Shown here: piece by piece, positions 39,034 to 48,325 of the stretch
How the letters are laid out: each line of letters opens with the position of its first letter
Numbering within the stretch: the first letter of the stretch is position 1
Source: an uncultured Clostridia bacterium
GTDB lineage: Bacteria > Bacillota > Clostridia > TANB77 > CAG-508
DNA length: 64,000 bases
Direction: 5' to 3'
NCBI GenBank assembly: GCA_934141475.1
Contig: CAKPCG010000001.1
Coordinates: 1 to 64,000, forward strand
Made by a program: the position numbers and the translations under genes
The notes under the pieces: generated by a model
Told to the model about the DNA's origin: nothing
The model's input: the letters and a program-made list of their open reading frames with translations, nothing else
Database searches by the model: none

Positions 39034-39519
39034 TTAATATTCATTTATTGCTTTTTCTATTGCTCTTGCTTCTTCTGGTGTGATTTTATATTTGCTTACT
39101 CCATTTTCTATAGGCTTAGCATATATATTTGACATATCTCTTGAATAAATTCCATTAAATACTATTCCATCATTTTTTTCGTCTAACATACATACAGCAA
39201 AACTTAAGTCACTTCCGGTATCTTTATAAGCATTATATCTTACAATTCCTATTTTTTGTATACATTTATTAGTTTTTCCTTCTAATTCTTTATAATATAA
39301 TGATAGTTTTCTTATTTCTTCTTCTGTTGTTGATACTCTTCTCATATAATTTGCTAAATCTTCTTTTATATTTTTTCCATCCCCTAGTTTTTCCATAAAA
39401 ATTTTATCTTTATTATGTATATTTCTTATTCTTACATTACTTATTAATGAAATTATTAATAGAATTATATTCATAATAAATAAAATTATTAAAAATAAAT
39501 CGCTATGTAAAAAACTCAA
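39034..39519 (-). CDS. DUF4446 family protein
   Basis: A 161-residue protein with an N-terminal membrane helix (about 8-28), a coiled-coil stretch and the conserved C-terminal domain (IQKIGIVRYNAYKDTGSDLS, FAVCMLD). DUF4446 genes very often follow parB in Clostridia, as here (25 bp downstream). The start codon is TTG after AGGAGG. A role near chromosome segregation is inferred only from this neighbourhood. Confidence 0.88.
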   Translation of the reverse strand: MSFLHSDLFLIILFIMNIILLIISLISNVRIRNIHNKDKIFMEKLGDGKNIKEDLANYMRRVSTTEEEIRKLSLYYKELEGKTNKCIQKIGIVRYNAYKDTGSDLSFAVCMLDEKNDGIVFNGIYSRDMSNIYAKPIENGVSKYKITPEEARAIEKAINEY

Positions 39520-39544
39520 TTTTCTCCTCCTAGTTTGTATCTAA

Positions 39545-40390
39545 TTATTTTATAAGTCCAAGTATTCTTTCTAAATCATCATTGTTTGTATAATTTATGA
39601 TTATTTTTCCACTTCTTTTTCCTGCATCTATTTTTACTTTTGTTCCGAAAAATCCTTGAAATTTGTCTTCTATGTCTTTATAAACTACTGCATATTTTTC
39701 TGCAACAGCTTTGTGATTTTTTTGATGATATACTTTTTTTTCTGCTTGTCTTACAGATTCTCCTCTTTCGATCATTCTTATTGCCATTTCATATTGTTTA
39801 TCTGGATCTGTTATTGCAAGTAATGCTTTGCAATGCCCTTCTGTTATTTTGCCTTCTTTTGCGAATTCTAATACTTTTGGACTTAAATTTAAAACTCTTA
39901 CTGAATTTGCTATACTACTTCTTCCTTTTCCTAGTACTTTTGCAATTTCGTCTTGAGTCATATTATAGTCATCCATTAAAGCTTTTATTCCTGCTGCTTT
40001 TTCGTATGCGTTTAAGTCTTCTCTTTGCATATTTTCTATTAATGATATTTCTTTATTTTTCTTTTCATCATCATCTCTTATTATTGCTGGTATTTCTTCT
40101 AATCCTGCTTTTTTAGCTGCTCTCCATCTTCTTTCTCCAGCAATTATTGCATAATATCCCTCTTTTTTTGTTACTACTATTGGCTGAATTAGACCATATC
40201 TTTTTATTGATTCTGAAAGTTCTACTATTGCTTCTTCGTCAAAATTTTTTCTTGGTTGATCTCTATTTGGTTCTATATCAACTATTTTTAAATTTTGTAA
40301 ACTATCATTTTCCTTTTTTTGCTCTTCTTCAGCAACTGGCATTGAAAATAATGCATCTAACCCTTTTCCAAGTCCTGTCTTTTTTACCAT
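39545..40390 (-). CDS. parB: Chromosome-partitioning protein ParB (Spo0J)
   Basis: A 281-residue CTP-dependent clamp protein that binds parS sites near the origin and spreads along DNA. It begins KKTGLGKGLDALFS. The CTPase domain has IEPNRDQPRK and AGERRWRAAKKAG, followed by a helix-turn-helix (MTQDEIAKVLGKGRSSIAN) and a C-terminal dimerisation domain. The inner ATG fits the GGAAGGG site better than the one three codons earlier. It forms an operon with parA. Confidence 0.95.
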   Translation of the reverse strand: MVKKTGLGKGLDALFSMPVAEEEQKKENDSLQNLKIVDIEPNRDQPRKNFDEEAIVELSESIKRYGLIQPIVVTKKEGYYAIIAGERRWRAAKKAGLEEIPAIIRDDDEKKNKEISLIENMQREDLNAYEKAAGIKALMDDYNMTQDEIAKVLGKGRSSIANSVRVLNLSPKVLEFAKEGKITEGHCKALLAITDPDKQYEMAIRMIERGESVRQAEKKVYHQKNHKAVAEKYAVVYKDIEDKFQGFFGTKVKIDAGKRSGKIIINYTNNDDLERILGLIK

Positions 40391-40411
40391 TTGTACCATC
40401 CCTTCCTAATT

Positions 40412-41200
40412 TTATCTTGAGGCTTTTGCCTTTTGTTCTAATTCATTCCATTTTAAAAATTCCTTAGTGAATTTTTCATAACTTTTTGCACCTTTTGACT
40501 TTGGATCATATATTGTAATTGGCATTCCATAACTTGGTGCTTCACTTACTCTTACGTTTCTTGGAATTACAGTTTTATATACTTTATTTTGAAAAAACCT
40601 TTTTACTTCTTTTACTACTTGATTTGCAAGATTTGTTCTTATATCATACATAGTCAATAATGCTCCTTCTACATATAGGTTTTTGTTAAGATGTTTTCTT
40701 ACAAGTTCAACTGTATTTAATAGTTGTCCTAATCCCTCTAGTGCATAGTATTCACACTGTACAGGTATTAATACACTATCTGAAGCTGTGAAAGCATTTA
40801 ATGTTATAAGTCCAAGTGATGGTGGACAATCTATTAGTATATAGTCAAATTTATTTTTTATTATGTCTAATTTTTCTTTCATTCTTTGCTCTCTCGACAT
40901 CATAGATACCAGCTGTACTTCTGCTCCTGCTAAATTCATATTTGAAGGAGTTATGTATAGGTTTTTTATTGGCGTCTCTTGCACAATATCTTCTGCTAAT
41001 ACATCTGTTATTAATAAGTCATATGTTGATAAATCTGACTCCTTATCTATACCTAAACCACTTGTTGCGTTTCCCTGTGGGTCTGTGTCTATTAGTAATA
41101 CCTTTTTTCCCTTTTTAGCCAAAATTGTACTTAAGTTAACTGTTGTTGTAGTTTTACCAACTCCACCTTTTTGATTTGCTACTGAAATTATTTTTCCCAA
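40412..41200 (-). CDS. parA: Chromosome-partitioning ATPase ParA (Soj)
   Basis: A 262-residue deviant-Walker ATPase. KGGVGKTTTTVNL is the P-loop with the signature lysine, LLIDTDPQGNATSGLG the A' motif and YILIDCPPSLG Walker B. With ParB it organises and separates origins and can regulate DnaA. The TTG start at 41200, six bases after GGAGGG, gives the normal LGKIISVANQKGG N-terminus; upstream in-frame sequence to 41278 is not needed. Confidence 0.95.
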   Translation of the reverse strand: MGKIISVANQKGGVGKTTTTVNLSTILAKKGKKVLLIDTDPQGNATSGLGIDKESDLSTYDLLITDVLAEDIVQETPIKNLYITPSNMNLAGAEVQLVSMMSREQRMKEKLDIIKNKFDYILIDCPPSLGLITLNAFTASDSVLIPVQCEYYALEGLGQLLNTVELVRKHLNKNLYVEGALLTMYDIRTNLANQVVKEVKRFFQNKVYKTVIPRNVRVSEAPSYGMPITIYDPKSKGAKSYEKFTKEFLKWNELEQKAKASR

Positions 41201-41435
41201 TTTGCTCCCTCCAATTAGTCTCCATATTTTTCTTATGTTGTTTATGTTAACTTTATTGTGTCCTTTTTTTCTTCTCATATAATATACAAATATTCTTTAT
41301 ATGTCAATATAAATTAAAAAAAATAATTGTTTTTAATTTTTTCATTCGACATTTTTCGACAAAATTCGACACAAAATATTTTATTTTTATTTTATCCGTA
41401 GGTCTTTCCAAGTTTGTTCCACACGAAAAAAAATG

Positions 41436-41472
41436 AAAATAGAATTTTTGTTAGTTTCTATTTTCATTTTTC
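41436..41472 (-). terminator. Hairpin terminator after rsmG
   Basis: A stem of about 14 bp (ATGAAAATAGAA with TTCTATTTTCAT) followed by eight T on the minus strand. The remainder of the 41279-41494 gap has no reading frame; it carries a parS-like half site at about 41415. Confidence 0.75.
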
Positions 41473-41494
41473 ATTATTCTTTTTTAGCTCTTAT

Positions 41495-42220
41495 TTAAAT
41501 TTTAGTTAATGGTTGCTTTGCAGGCATACCAGCCTTTCTAGGATATTTTTTGGGTGTTGTTTGTTGTTTTTCTATAACTATTATGTTTCTTTTCATATCA
41601 GTATTTGGCAAACAAAATTCTTCTTTTGTACAAATTGTTCCACGAAGTTCTGATATAGCAAATTCAGCTTCTTTAAGTTCACTTTCTATTTGACTTCCCT
41701 TCATACAAATTACTTTACCTCCAACTTTAACTGCTGGAATTAAATATTCTGACAATGTAGTTAAATTTGCAACTGCTCTTGATACTGCATAATCATAACT
41801 TTCTCTGTATTTCTTGTTTTGACAAAATTCCTCTGCGCGAAAGTGTAAGGCTGTTACATTTTTTAGTTCTAATTTTTCTATTACTTCGTTTAAAAAGTTT
41901 ATTCTTTTATTTAATGAATCTACTAATGTAATTTCATTTTCCTCATTCATTATTGCAAGTGGTATTCCTGGGAATCCAGCTCCTGTACCTATATCTACTA
42001 TTTTTTTATTTTTTTCTATATATTTTTGTATTGTTAATGAATCTACAAAATGTTTTAATATTATATCCTTTTCTTCTGTTATTGCTGTTAAATTTATTTT
42101 TTCATTCCATTCAATTAATAAATTCATATATTTATAAAATTTTTGGATCTGTTTTTCAGTTATTTCTATATTTATCTCATTTAATGCTTTTTTTAATTTT
42201 TCACTAAAGTTTTCTCCCAT
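41495..42220 (-). CDS. rsmG: 16S rRNA (guanine(527)-N7)-methyltransferase RsmG
   Basis: A 241-residue SAM methyltransferase (GidB) that modifies G527 of 16S rRNA. Motif I is VDIGTGAGFPGIPLAI, and SRAVANLTTLSEY and ICMKGSQ are typical later motifs. It forms the usual operon with mnmG (18 bp) and has a good AAGGAA site. Confidence 0.95.
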   Translation of the reverse strand: MGENFSEKLKKALNEINIEITEKQIQKFYKYMNLLIEWNEKINLTAITEEKDIILKHFVDSLTIQKYIEKNKKIVDIGTGAGFPGIPLAIMNEENEITLVDSLNKRINFLNEVIEKLELKNVTALHFRAEEFCQNKKYRESYDYAVSRAVANLTTLSEYLIPAVKVGGKVICMKGSQIESELKEAEFAISELRGTICTKEEFCLPNTDMKRNIIVIEKQQTTPKKYPRKAGMPAKQPLTKI

Positions 42221-42238
42221 AAAAATTCCTTTCTAATT

Positions 42239-44113
42239 TTAGTTTTTATTATTTATTTGTAAATATATTAATAGTACGTTTATATCTGCTGGTGATACCC
42301 CTGAAATTCTTGATGCTTGTCCTATTGATAATGGTTTTACCTTATTTAGTTTTTGTCTTGCTTCTAGGCTTAATCCTTTTATTTGTTCATAATCTATAGT
42401 GTCTGACAAAGATTTTTCTTCCATTTTTTTAAATTTAGCTACTTGTTCTTCTTCCATTTTTATATATCCTTCATATTTTATTTGTATTTCCACTTCTTCT
42501 TTTTCTTGCTCTGTTAGGTCAGGCATTTCATCATCTATTAATATTAAATCTTTGTATTTTATTTCTGTTCTTTTTAATAAATCTGCTAATTTTACTCCTG
42601 TTGCTAGTTTTGTTGTGTTTTTTTCTTCAAGGAATTTGTTTACTTTTTCAGTTGGTTTAACAACAGTATGTTTTAATCTTTCTATTTCTTTTTCTATATT
42701 TTCTTTTTTCTTTAAAAATTTATTATATCTTTCTTCAGATATTAAGCCTATATCATACCCTATTTTTGTAAGTCTTAAATCTGCATTATCTTGTCTTAAT
42801 AAAAGCCTATATTCCGCTCTTGAAGTCATCATTCTATATGGTTCATTAGTACCTTTTGTTACTATATCATCTATTAAAACTCCTATATACCCTTGTGTTC
42901 TATCTAATATAACTGGTTTTTTACCTTTTATTTTTAGACTACTATTTATGCCGGCAATTAGTCCTTGACATGCAGCCTCTTCATATCCAGATGTTCCATT
43001 AGTTTGTCCTGCAAAAAATAAGCCATCTATATCTTTGTATTCTAACGATAATTTTAATTTTGATGGATCTATTGAATCATATTCAATTGCATATGCAGGT
43101 CTTGTAAATTCACAATGTTCAAGTCCTGGCAAAGTTCTATACATTGCTATTTGTACGTCTTCTGGAAGTGATGAACTCATTCCTTGCGCATACATTTCGT
43201 CTGTATCTAGTCCTACTGGCTCAATAAATACCTGATGTCTTGGTTTATCACTAAATCTAACTACTTTATCTTCTATTGAAGGACAATATCTTGGTCCTGT
43301 TCCTTCTATTTTTCCTGCATATAATGGAGATCTATGTAAATTTTCTCTTATTATTTTGTGTGTTTCTTCATTTGTATATGTAAGATAACAATCTTGTTGA
43401 TTAAATTGTTTTATATCATCATCTAATGAAAATGGTACTATATTTTCATCACCTTTTTGAACTTCCATTTTACTAAAGTCTATACTTTTTCTATTTATTC
43501 TAGCTGGAGTACCTGTTTTAAATCTTATTAATTTAATTCCTAACTTTTCAAAACATTTTGCTAACTTATTTGATGGAAATACTCCATCTGGTCCACTTTC
43601 TTTTGAATAATCTCCAATAAATATTTTTCCTTCTAAATATGTTCCTGTTGCTACAATTATACTTTTAACATTATAAATTGCTCCTACATCTGTTTCTATT
43701 GATTTAACTTTTCCATTTTCAACTTCAATATTTACTATTTCGGCCTGTTTTAGTTCCAAATTTTCTTGTTTTTCTAAAGTATGTTTCATTTCCATTTGAT
43801 ATCTTTTTCTGTCTGCTTGTGCTCTTAACGAATGTACTGCTGGACCTTTTGATGTATTTAACATTTTTATTTGAATCATTGTTTTATCTATATTTTTTGC
43901 CATTTCTCCACCTAGGCAATCTATTTCTCTAACTAAATGTCCTTTTGAACTTCCACCTATATGTGGATTACAAGGCATATTTGCAACAGCTTCTAAACTT
44001 ATTGAAAATATTAATGTTTTCATTCCCATTCTTGCTGCTGCAAGTGCTGCTTCACATCCAGCATGACCAGCTCCAATTACTGCAATATCATATTCACCAG
44101 CTATATAACTCAT
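42239..44113 (-). CDS. mnmG: tRNA uridine-5-carboxymethylaminomethyl modification enzyme MnmG
   Basis: A 624-residue FAD protein (GidA). The FAD-binding motif is VIGAGHAGCEAALAAARMG at the N-terminus; CNPHIGGSSKGHLVREID and GTYLEGKIFIG are family signatures, and the C-terminal domain (GVSPADINVLLIYLQ) contacts MnmE. With MnmE it modifies the wobble uridine of tRNAs. Normal length. It is separated from mnmE by 249 bp in which I see no gene, only a parS-like half site. Confidence 0.96.
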   Translation of the reverse strand: MSYIAGEYDIAVIGAGHAGCEAALAAARMGMKTLIFSISLEAVANMPCNPHIGGSSKGHLVREIDCLGGEMAKNIDKTMIQIKMLNTSKGPAVHSLRAQADRKRYQMEMKHTLEKQENLELKQAEIVNIEVENGKVKSIETDVGAIYNVKSIIVATGTYLEGKIFIGDYSKESGPDGVFPSNKLAKCFEKLGIKLIRFKTGTPARINRKSIDFSKMEVQKGDENIVPFSLDDDIKQFNQQDCYLTYTNEETHKIIRENLHRSPLYAGKIEGTGPRYCPSIEDKVVRFSDKPRHQVFIEPVGLDTDEMYAQGMSSSLPEDVQIAMYRTLPGLEHCEFTRPAYAIEYDSIDPSKLKLSLEYKDIDGLFFAGQTNGTSGYEEAACQGLIAGINSSLKIKGKKPVILDRTQGYIGVLIDDIVTKGTNEPYRMMTSRAEYRLLLRQDNADLRLTKIGYDIGLISEERYNKFLKKKENIEKEIERLKHTVVKPTEKVNKFLEEKNTTKLATGVKLADLLKRTEIKYKDLILIDDEMPDLTEQEKEEVEIQIKYEGYIKMEEEQVAKFKKMEEKSLSDTIDYEQIKGLSLEARQKLNKVKPLSIGQASRISGVSPADINVLLIYLQINNKN

Positions 44114-44362
44114 ATATATATCTCCCTTCTTATTTTATTCTTTATTTATCATTTTATATATAGTCTATCCAAATATACCATATTTTTCCAATTTTTCGTG
44201 GAACAAGAATATTTGTTTTGTTTACGTAATCTTTATGTTATTTTTATCTTTTATCATGATTTACTTCATATTTTATTTTAAGCGTTTTTCATATTTTGCA
44301 ATAAAATTACATGTTTTTATATTAAAAGTTGCTTATTTTCGATTTTCATGCGTAACAATTCC

Positions 44363-45731
44363 TTATTTTCCCAAACAAAATCTAGAAAATATTTCGTTTA
44401 TTATTTCTTCACTTGCTTCTTCTCCTGTGATCTCTCCTAAATTTTCTAAAACATTTTTTAAACTTATTGCAACAATATCTATTGGCATATTTAAATTTAA
44501 ACTTTCTTTTGCTTTATTTAAATTATTTATTGCATTTTGTATTTGTTTTTTATGTCTTTCATTTGTAATTACAATATCTGTATCAATATTTATTTGATTT
44601 AAATTAAATAAATCGCTTATTTTATTATATATTTCTTCGATTCCTTCCCTTTTTAGTGCTGATATTTTTACAATATTTTGAAAATTTGATAATTCAGCTG
44701 TATTTTCGCTTATTTCTTGGTTTAAATCCATTTTATTTAATATTATTATTGTTTTTTTAGAATTTACAATTTTTAATATTTCTAAATCTTCTTGTTCTAG
44801 TTTTTTACTGGCATCTATTATTAGTATCGTTAAATCAGCTTCTTTAGCATATTTTATTGATTTTTCTATTCCTATTTTTTCAATTTCATTTTCAGTATTT
44901 CTTATTCCTGCTGTATCAACTAATTTTAATGGTATTCCATTTATATTTACAAATTCTTCAATTGTATCTCTTGTTGTTCCTTCATATTCAGTAACAATAG
45001 CTCTATCTTCTTTTAAAATAGCATTTAACAAAGATGATTTTCCAGCATTTGGCTTACCTATTATTACTGTTTTTATTCCCTCTTTTATTAATTTTCCATT
45101 ATCAAATGATTTTTCAAGTGATGTAAGCTTTTTTAATGAGATATCAATTTTATTTTTCACTTCTTCATCTATAATTTCAGGAGTATCATATTCTGGATAA
45201 TCTATAGATACTTCAATGTTTGTCATTATATCTAAAATTATATTTTTTATTTCCTTTATTGAATTTGCTAGATATCCTTCTAGTTGTTTTATTCCTTCTT
45301 TCGCTTCTCTTTCTGATTTTGCATTTATAATATCTATTACAGATTCTGCTTGTGATAGATCTATTCTTCCATTTAGAAAAGCTCTTTTAGTAAATTCACC
45401 AGGTTCTGCAAGCTCTGCTCCATTTTCTAAGCATATTTGCAAAATCTTTCTCATTATTACGTTTCCACCATGCGAATTGATTTCGCACATATTCTCTGTT
45501 GTATAACTTTTAGGTGCTTTAAAATATGATACAAGTACCTCATCTATAATTTTACCATTTTCTACAATATTTCCATATTGCATTGTATAACCTTTTATGT
45601 CTTTTATATCTTTTGGATGTTTTGCTTTAAATATTTTGTCTAATATACTAAATGTTTTTTCCCCACTCATTCTTATTATTCCTATTCCTCCTATACCGCG
45701 GTGCCGTAGATATTGAAGCTATTGTGCTCAT
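44363..45731 (-). CDS. mnmE: tRNA modification GTPase MnmE, read through a CGG +1 frameshift
   Basis: The true start is the ATG at 45731 behind AAGGAGAAAT. It encodes MSTIASISTAP, then an in-frame CGG (codon 12, 45696-45698), after which the frame reads RYRRNRNNKNE and is wrong. Skipping the C restores PGIGGIGIIRMSGEKTF, the folate-binding N-terminal loop of MnmE, without gap against the family. The complete protein is 455 residues, the normal length, with the G domain (GKPNAGKSSLLNAIL, EGTTRDTIEE, DTAGIR, NKMDL) and the C-terminal CFGK-like end (FCLGK). Without the shift, translation could only restart at a later ATG and would lose the N-terminal fold. Confidence 0.9.
45696..45698 (-). other. 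+1 frameshift site: in-frame CGG (codon 12, mnmE)
   Basis: Frame GCA CCG CGG TAT becomes GCA CCG, skip C, GGT ATA GGA GGA. The restored Gly is the invariant Gly of the TPxGxGG-type loop, and net length matches the family without an extra residue, which favours +1 over -2. Confidence 0.9.
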
Positions 45732-45753
45732 ATATTTCTCCTTTCCTTTTTAA

Positions 45754-45807
45754 CAAAAAAAGTCAAAATTCCATTAATCTTTTGAGATTAAAATCGGAAC
45801 TTTGACT
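45754..45807 (-). terminator. Terminator between jag and mnmE
   Basis: A long interrupted stem (45761-45778 with 45785-45807) is followed on the minus strand by seven T. It separates the yidC-jag transcript from mnmE. Confidence 0.85.
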
Positions 45808-45826
45808 TCTGATTTTTTATTAATTT

Positions 45827-46549
45827 TTATTTTAAACTAATTACTATTCTTCTTCTTGGTTCTTCACCAATACTTTCTGTTTTTACTTTTTTAGAATCTT
45901 GCAATGCTGAATGAATTATTTTTCTTTCATATGCTTGCATTGGTTCTAATTTTATTGGTTTTCCTGTAGCTTCCACAGATTTTGCAAGTTTGTTTGCTAA
46001 ATCTACTAATGTTTTTTCACGTTTTGCTTTATAATTTCCAATATCTAGTAAAACTCTTATTTTTTCATCACAGCCTTTACTTGCTATTGTTGAAATTAAT
46101 GATTGAAGTGCATATAATGTTTCTCCTCTATATCCTATAAGAGAAACAGATTCTTCTCCTTCAATTACAATATTTAAACCATATTCATCTTTTTTTATTG
46201 AATATTTTATGTTATTTCCTATTAATTTTAAAAATTCATCTAAAAATGTTCTTGCATTTTGCTCTGATTTTATAATGTTTTCTTCTGATATGGCTTTTTT
46301 CTCTTTTTTCTCTATGGTTTTATGTTGTTCGTTTTTTGTTTCTTCCTCATTATGTTCTAAATTTTCTTCTTTAAGTGTTAATTCAACTTTAACAACTCTT
46401 GGTGCTAATATACTAAAAAAACTTCTTTTTTCTTCACTTTCTAATACTTTAATATTTACCATATTTCTTGATACATTAAGTATTTTTAATCCTTTTTCTA
46501 TAGCATCATTTGTTGTATTTCCTTCAGAAATAATAGTGTTTTTAGGCAT
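45827..46549 (-). CDS. jag: RNA-binding protein Jag/KhpB
   Basis: A 240-residue RNA-binding protein with a Jag N-terminal domain (about 1-50), an acidic linker, a KH domain (about 100-175, SLIGYRGETLYALQSLI) and an R3H domain (about 180-240, MQAYERKIIHSALQ and EEPRRRIVI). It affects cell division and envelope growth in Firmicutes. The ATG at 46549 is chosen because GAGGAGG lies nine bases upstream; it overlaps the end of yidC by 8 bp. Confidence 0.92.
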   Translation of the reverse strand: MPKNTIISEGNTTNDAIEKGLKILNVSRNMVNIKVLESEEKRSFFSILAPRVVKVELTLKEENLEHNEEETKNEQHKTIEKKEKKAISEENIIKSEQNARTFLDEFLKLIGNNIKYSIKKDEYGLNIVIEGEESVSLIGYRGETLYALQSLISTIASKGCDEKIRVLLDIGNYKAKREKTLVDLANKLAKSVEATGKPIKLEPMQAYERKIIHSALQDSKKVKTESIGEEPRRRIVISLK

Positions 46550-47645
46550 TATTTTTTGCCTCCTCTTTTTCATCTTTTATAAATTTATTTAAAAATAATC
46601 TTTCAAAAATCATTAAAATATTATTTACAAGCCAATATAGTGCCAGTCCTAGTGGAGCTATACAAGCAATTGAAACAGACATTAATGGCATAAACCAAGA
46701 CATGCTTTTATTTGCTTGTTCCATCGGATCATATTCTTCTTCTTTAGAATTTTTTCCATCACCTAATAAATTTTCTTCTTTCTTCTTTTTAGTTGAATTT
46801 GTAGTTAATTTCATTGATACAAAAGAAGAAATTACGTATAGTGTTGGAATTATAAGTACTTTTAAATCTGTCAAATCTTCAGTTGGAACTTTGCTTAAAT
46901 CAAGTCCTAAAAATTCCATATTTATGTATGCTACGTCTTTATAGTCATTTATATTAAAATCATCTTGATCTGAGTTGTTTTCTTGAGATTGATTTTCATC
47001 TTGGCTATTTACAGAATCTGCAGTTTCTGTACTTTCTATAGTTTCTGTGTTTTTTGCTTCTTCTATATTTTCTGCCTTCTTTTCTTCTTCCTGATTTTCA
47101 CTATTTTGATTGTTTTTTTGATTTTCATTATTTAAATCTGCTTGTTGTTCATTATTTTGTTCTTCTTCATTTTTTTTACTTTTTTCTTCCAAATTATTTA
47201 TATAATTTATAACTGCTATTTCTCTATAATTGCTTGTACTTCCCTGTTTTTCTACTGCCATTTCCATTTTTTCTATTATATTCGGATCTACTTTTTTCAT
47301 AAATGTAAGTGGTGAACGTACAAGATAAAATACAGCAAATAACAATATTATTTGTACTATTGCACTAAAACATCCTGAAAATGGACTTATTTTTTCTCTT
47401 TTATATAAAGCCATTACTTCTTGATTTAACTTTTCAGGGTCGTTTTTATACTTAAATTGAATTTGCTTCATTTCGTCATTAACTTTTTGACTTGTTTTCA
47501 TTGTTTTTTGTTGTTTTATTGATATTGGTAGCATTATTATTTTTACAAGTACTGAAAATAAAATTATTGCTAATCCATAATTACCAACAAATTCGTATAA
47601 AAAGTTTAAAACATATCCAAATAAGTTTGCAAAAAAAGCTATCAT
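46542..47645 (-). CDS. yidC: Membrane protein insertase YidC with acidic insert
   Basis: A 367-residue insertase with conserved helices at about 20-45 (LAIILFSVLVKIIMLPISIK), 90-115 (SGCFSAIVQIILLFAVFYLV), 255-280 and 315-350 (LALYWLVNNILMIFERLF). It lacks a lipobox. An insert of about 80 residues (about 150-230) made nearly only of Glu, Asn, Gln, Asp, Ser and Lys splits the extracytoplasmic loop; typical Firmicutes YidC/SpoIIIJ are 200-260 residues. YidC folds and inserts membrane proteins with or without Sec. It is in the usual rnpA-yidD-yidC-jag order. Confidence 0.94.
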   Translation of the reverse strand: MIAFFANLFGYVLNFLYEFVGNYGLAIILFSVLVKIIMLPISIKQQKTMKTSQKVNDEMKQIQFKYKNDPEKLNQEVMALYKREKISPFSGCFSAIVQIILLFAVFYLVRSPLTFMKKVDPNIIEKMEMAVEKQGSTSNYREIAVINYINNLEEKSKKNEEEQNNEQQADLNNENQKNNQNSENQEEEKKAENIEEAKNTETIESTETADSVNSQDENQSQENNSDQDDFNINDYKDVAYINMEFLGLDLSKVPTEDLTDLKVLIIPTLYVISSFVSMKLTTNSTKKKKEENLLGDGKNSKEEEYDPMEQANKSMSWFMPLMSVSIACIAPLGLALYWLVNNILMIFERLFLNKFIKDEKEEAKNNA

Positions 47646-47672
47646 ATAATCACTCCAGACTTACGGATTTAG

Positions 47673-47891
47673 TTATTTTAGAGGATCATATCCTCCTTTT
47701 GAGAAAGGGTTGCATTTTATAATTCTTATTAAACCCATTCTACATCCTTTTAAGGCTCCATATTTTTTTATTGCTTGTTTTGTATATTCTGAACAAGTTG
47801 GATAATATTTACACCTTATGTTTTTACTTTCTAACCATAATGATATATTTTTTTGATACCAATTGATTATTTTTAAAAATATTTTACTCAT
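47673..47891 (-). CDS. yidD: Membrane protein insertion efficiency factor YidD
   Basis: A 72-residue protein with the family core CKYYPTCSEYTKQAIKKYG and RIIKCNPFSKGGYDPL. It helps YidC-dependent insertion. The ATG at 47891 overlaps the rnpA stop region, giving coupled translation, but only once rnpA is read through its CGG shift. Confidence 0.93.
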   Translation of the reverse strand: MSKIFLKIINWYQKNISLWLESKNIRCKYYPTCSEYTKQAIKKYGALKGCRMGLIRIIKCNPFSKGGYDPLK

Positions 47892-48241
47892 TTTTATCAT
47901 CTACTATGATTTCAGCTTTTTTTAATATTTGTTTCATATCAATTTTTATATTTTGGTAATTTATATCATCTATATTAACCTCTTTTTTTACTAAAAATAT
48001 TATACTATATCCATTTTTTATACTATTTTCATAATTTTTATAGTTTTCTCTTAATAATCTTTTTATTTTATTTCTTTTATTAGCTTTTCCGTACTTTTGT
48101 ACTAATAGCTAGTCCTAAAAAATTATTGTTTTTATTATTTTTGATTATAAAAGCTTTAATATATTGACCCGAATAATATTTTCCATGAGTTAATACTTGT
48201 TTGAATTCATAGTTTTTCTTTAACATTTTAGTTTTATTCAT
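47884..48241 (-). CDS. rnpA: RNase P protein component RnpA, read through a CGG +1 frameshift
   Basis: RnpA is the protein subunit of RNase P, which matures the 5' ends of all tRNAs and is essential in bacteria studied. The ATG at 48241 starts MNKTKMLKKNYEFKQVL and the frame stops after AISTKVRKS because codon 51 is CGG (48089-48091). Skipping the C gives AISTKVGKANKRNKIKRLL, the signature RNR-type motif (KANKRNKIKRLLREN) with Gly at its usual place, and a complete 118-residue protein that overlaps yidD by 8 bp. No intact copy lies elsewhere in the window, so the shift is needed for a functional protein from this locus. Confidence 0.9.
48089..48091 (-). other. +1 frameshift site: in-frame CGG (codon 51, rnpA)
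   Basis: Frame AAA GTA CGG AAA AGC TAA becomes GTA, skip C, GGA AAA GCT AAT. Without the shift a stop occurs two codons later and the conserved RNA-binding motif is lost. Confidence 0.92.
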
Positions 48242-48257
48242 TTTATTCACATCCTTT

Positions 48258-48312
48258 GGCTAAATAAGCTTTATTGTTTGCTTATACAAACTTTTATAAG
48301 CTTATATTAGCC
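48258..48312. other. Large hairpin between rpmH and rnpA
   Basis: Arms 48258-48271 and 48298-48312 pair over about 14 positions (GGCTAA..AAGCTT with AAGCTTAT..TTAGCC). No T run follows, so it is a processing or attenuation structure rather than a simple terminator. Confidence 0.6.
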
Positions 48313-48325
48313 CAATGTGTAAAGC

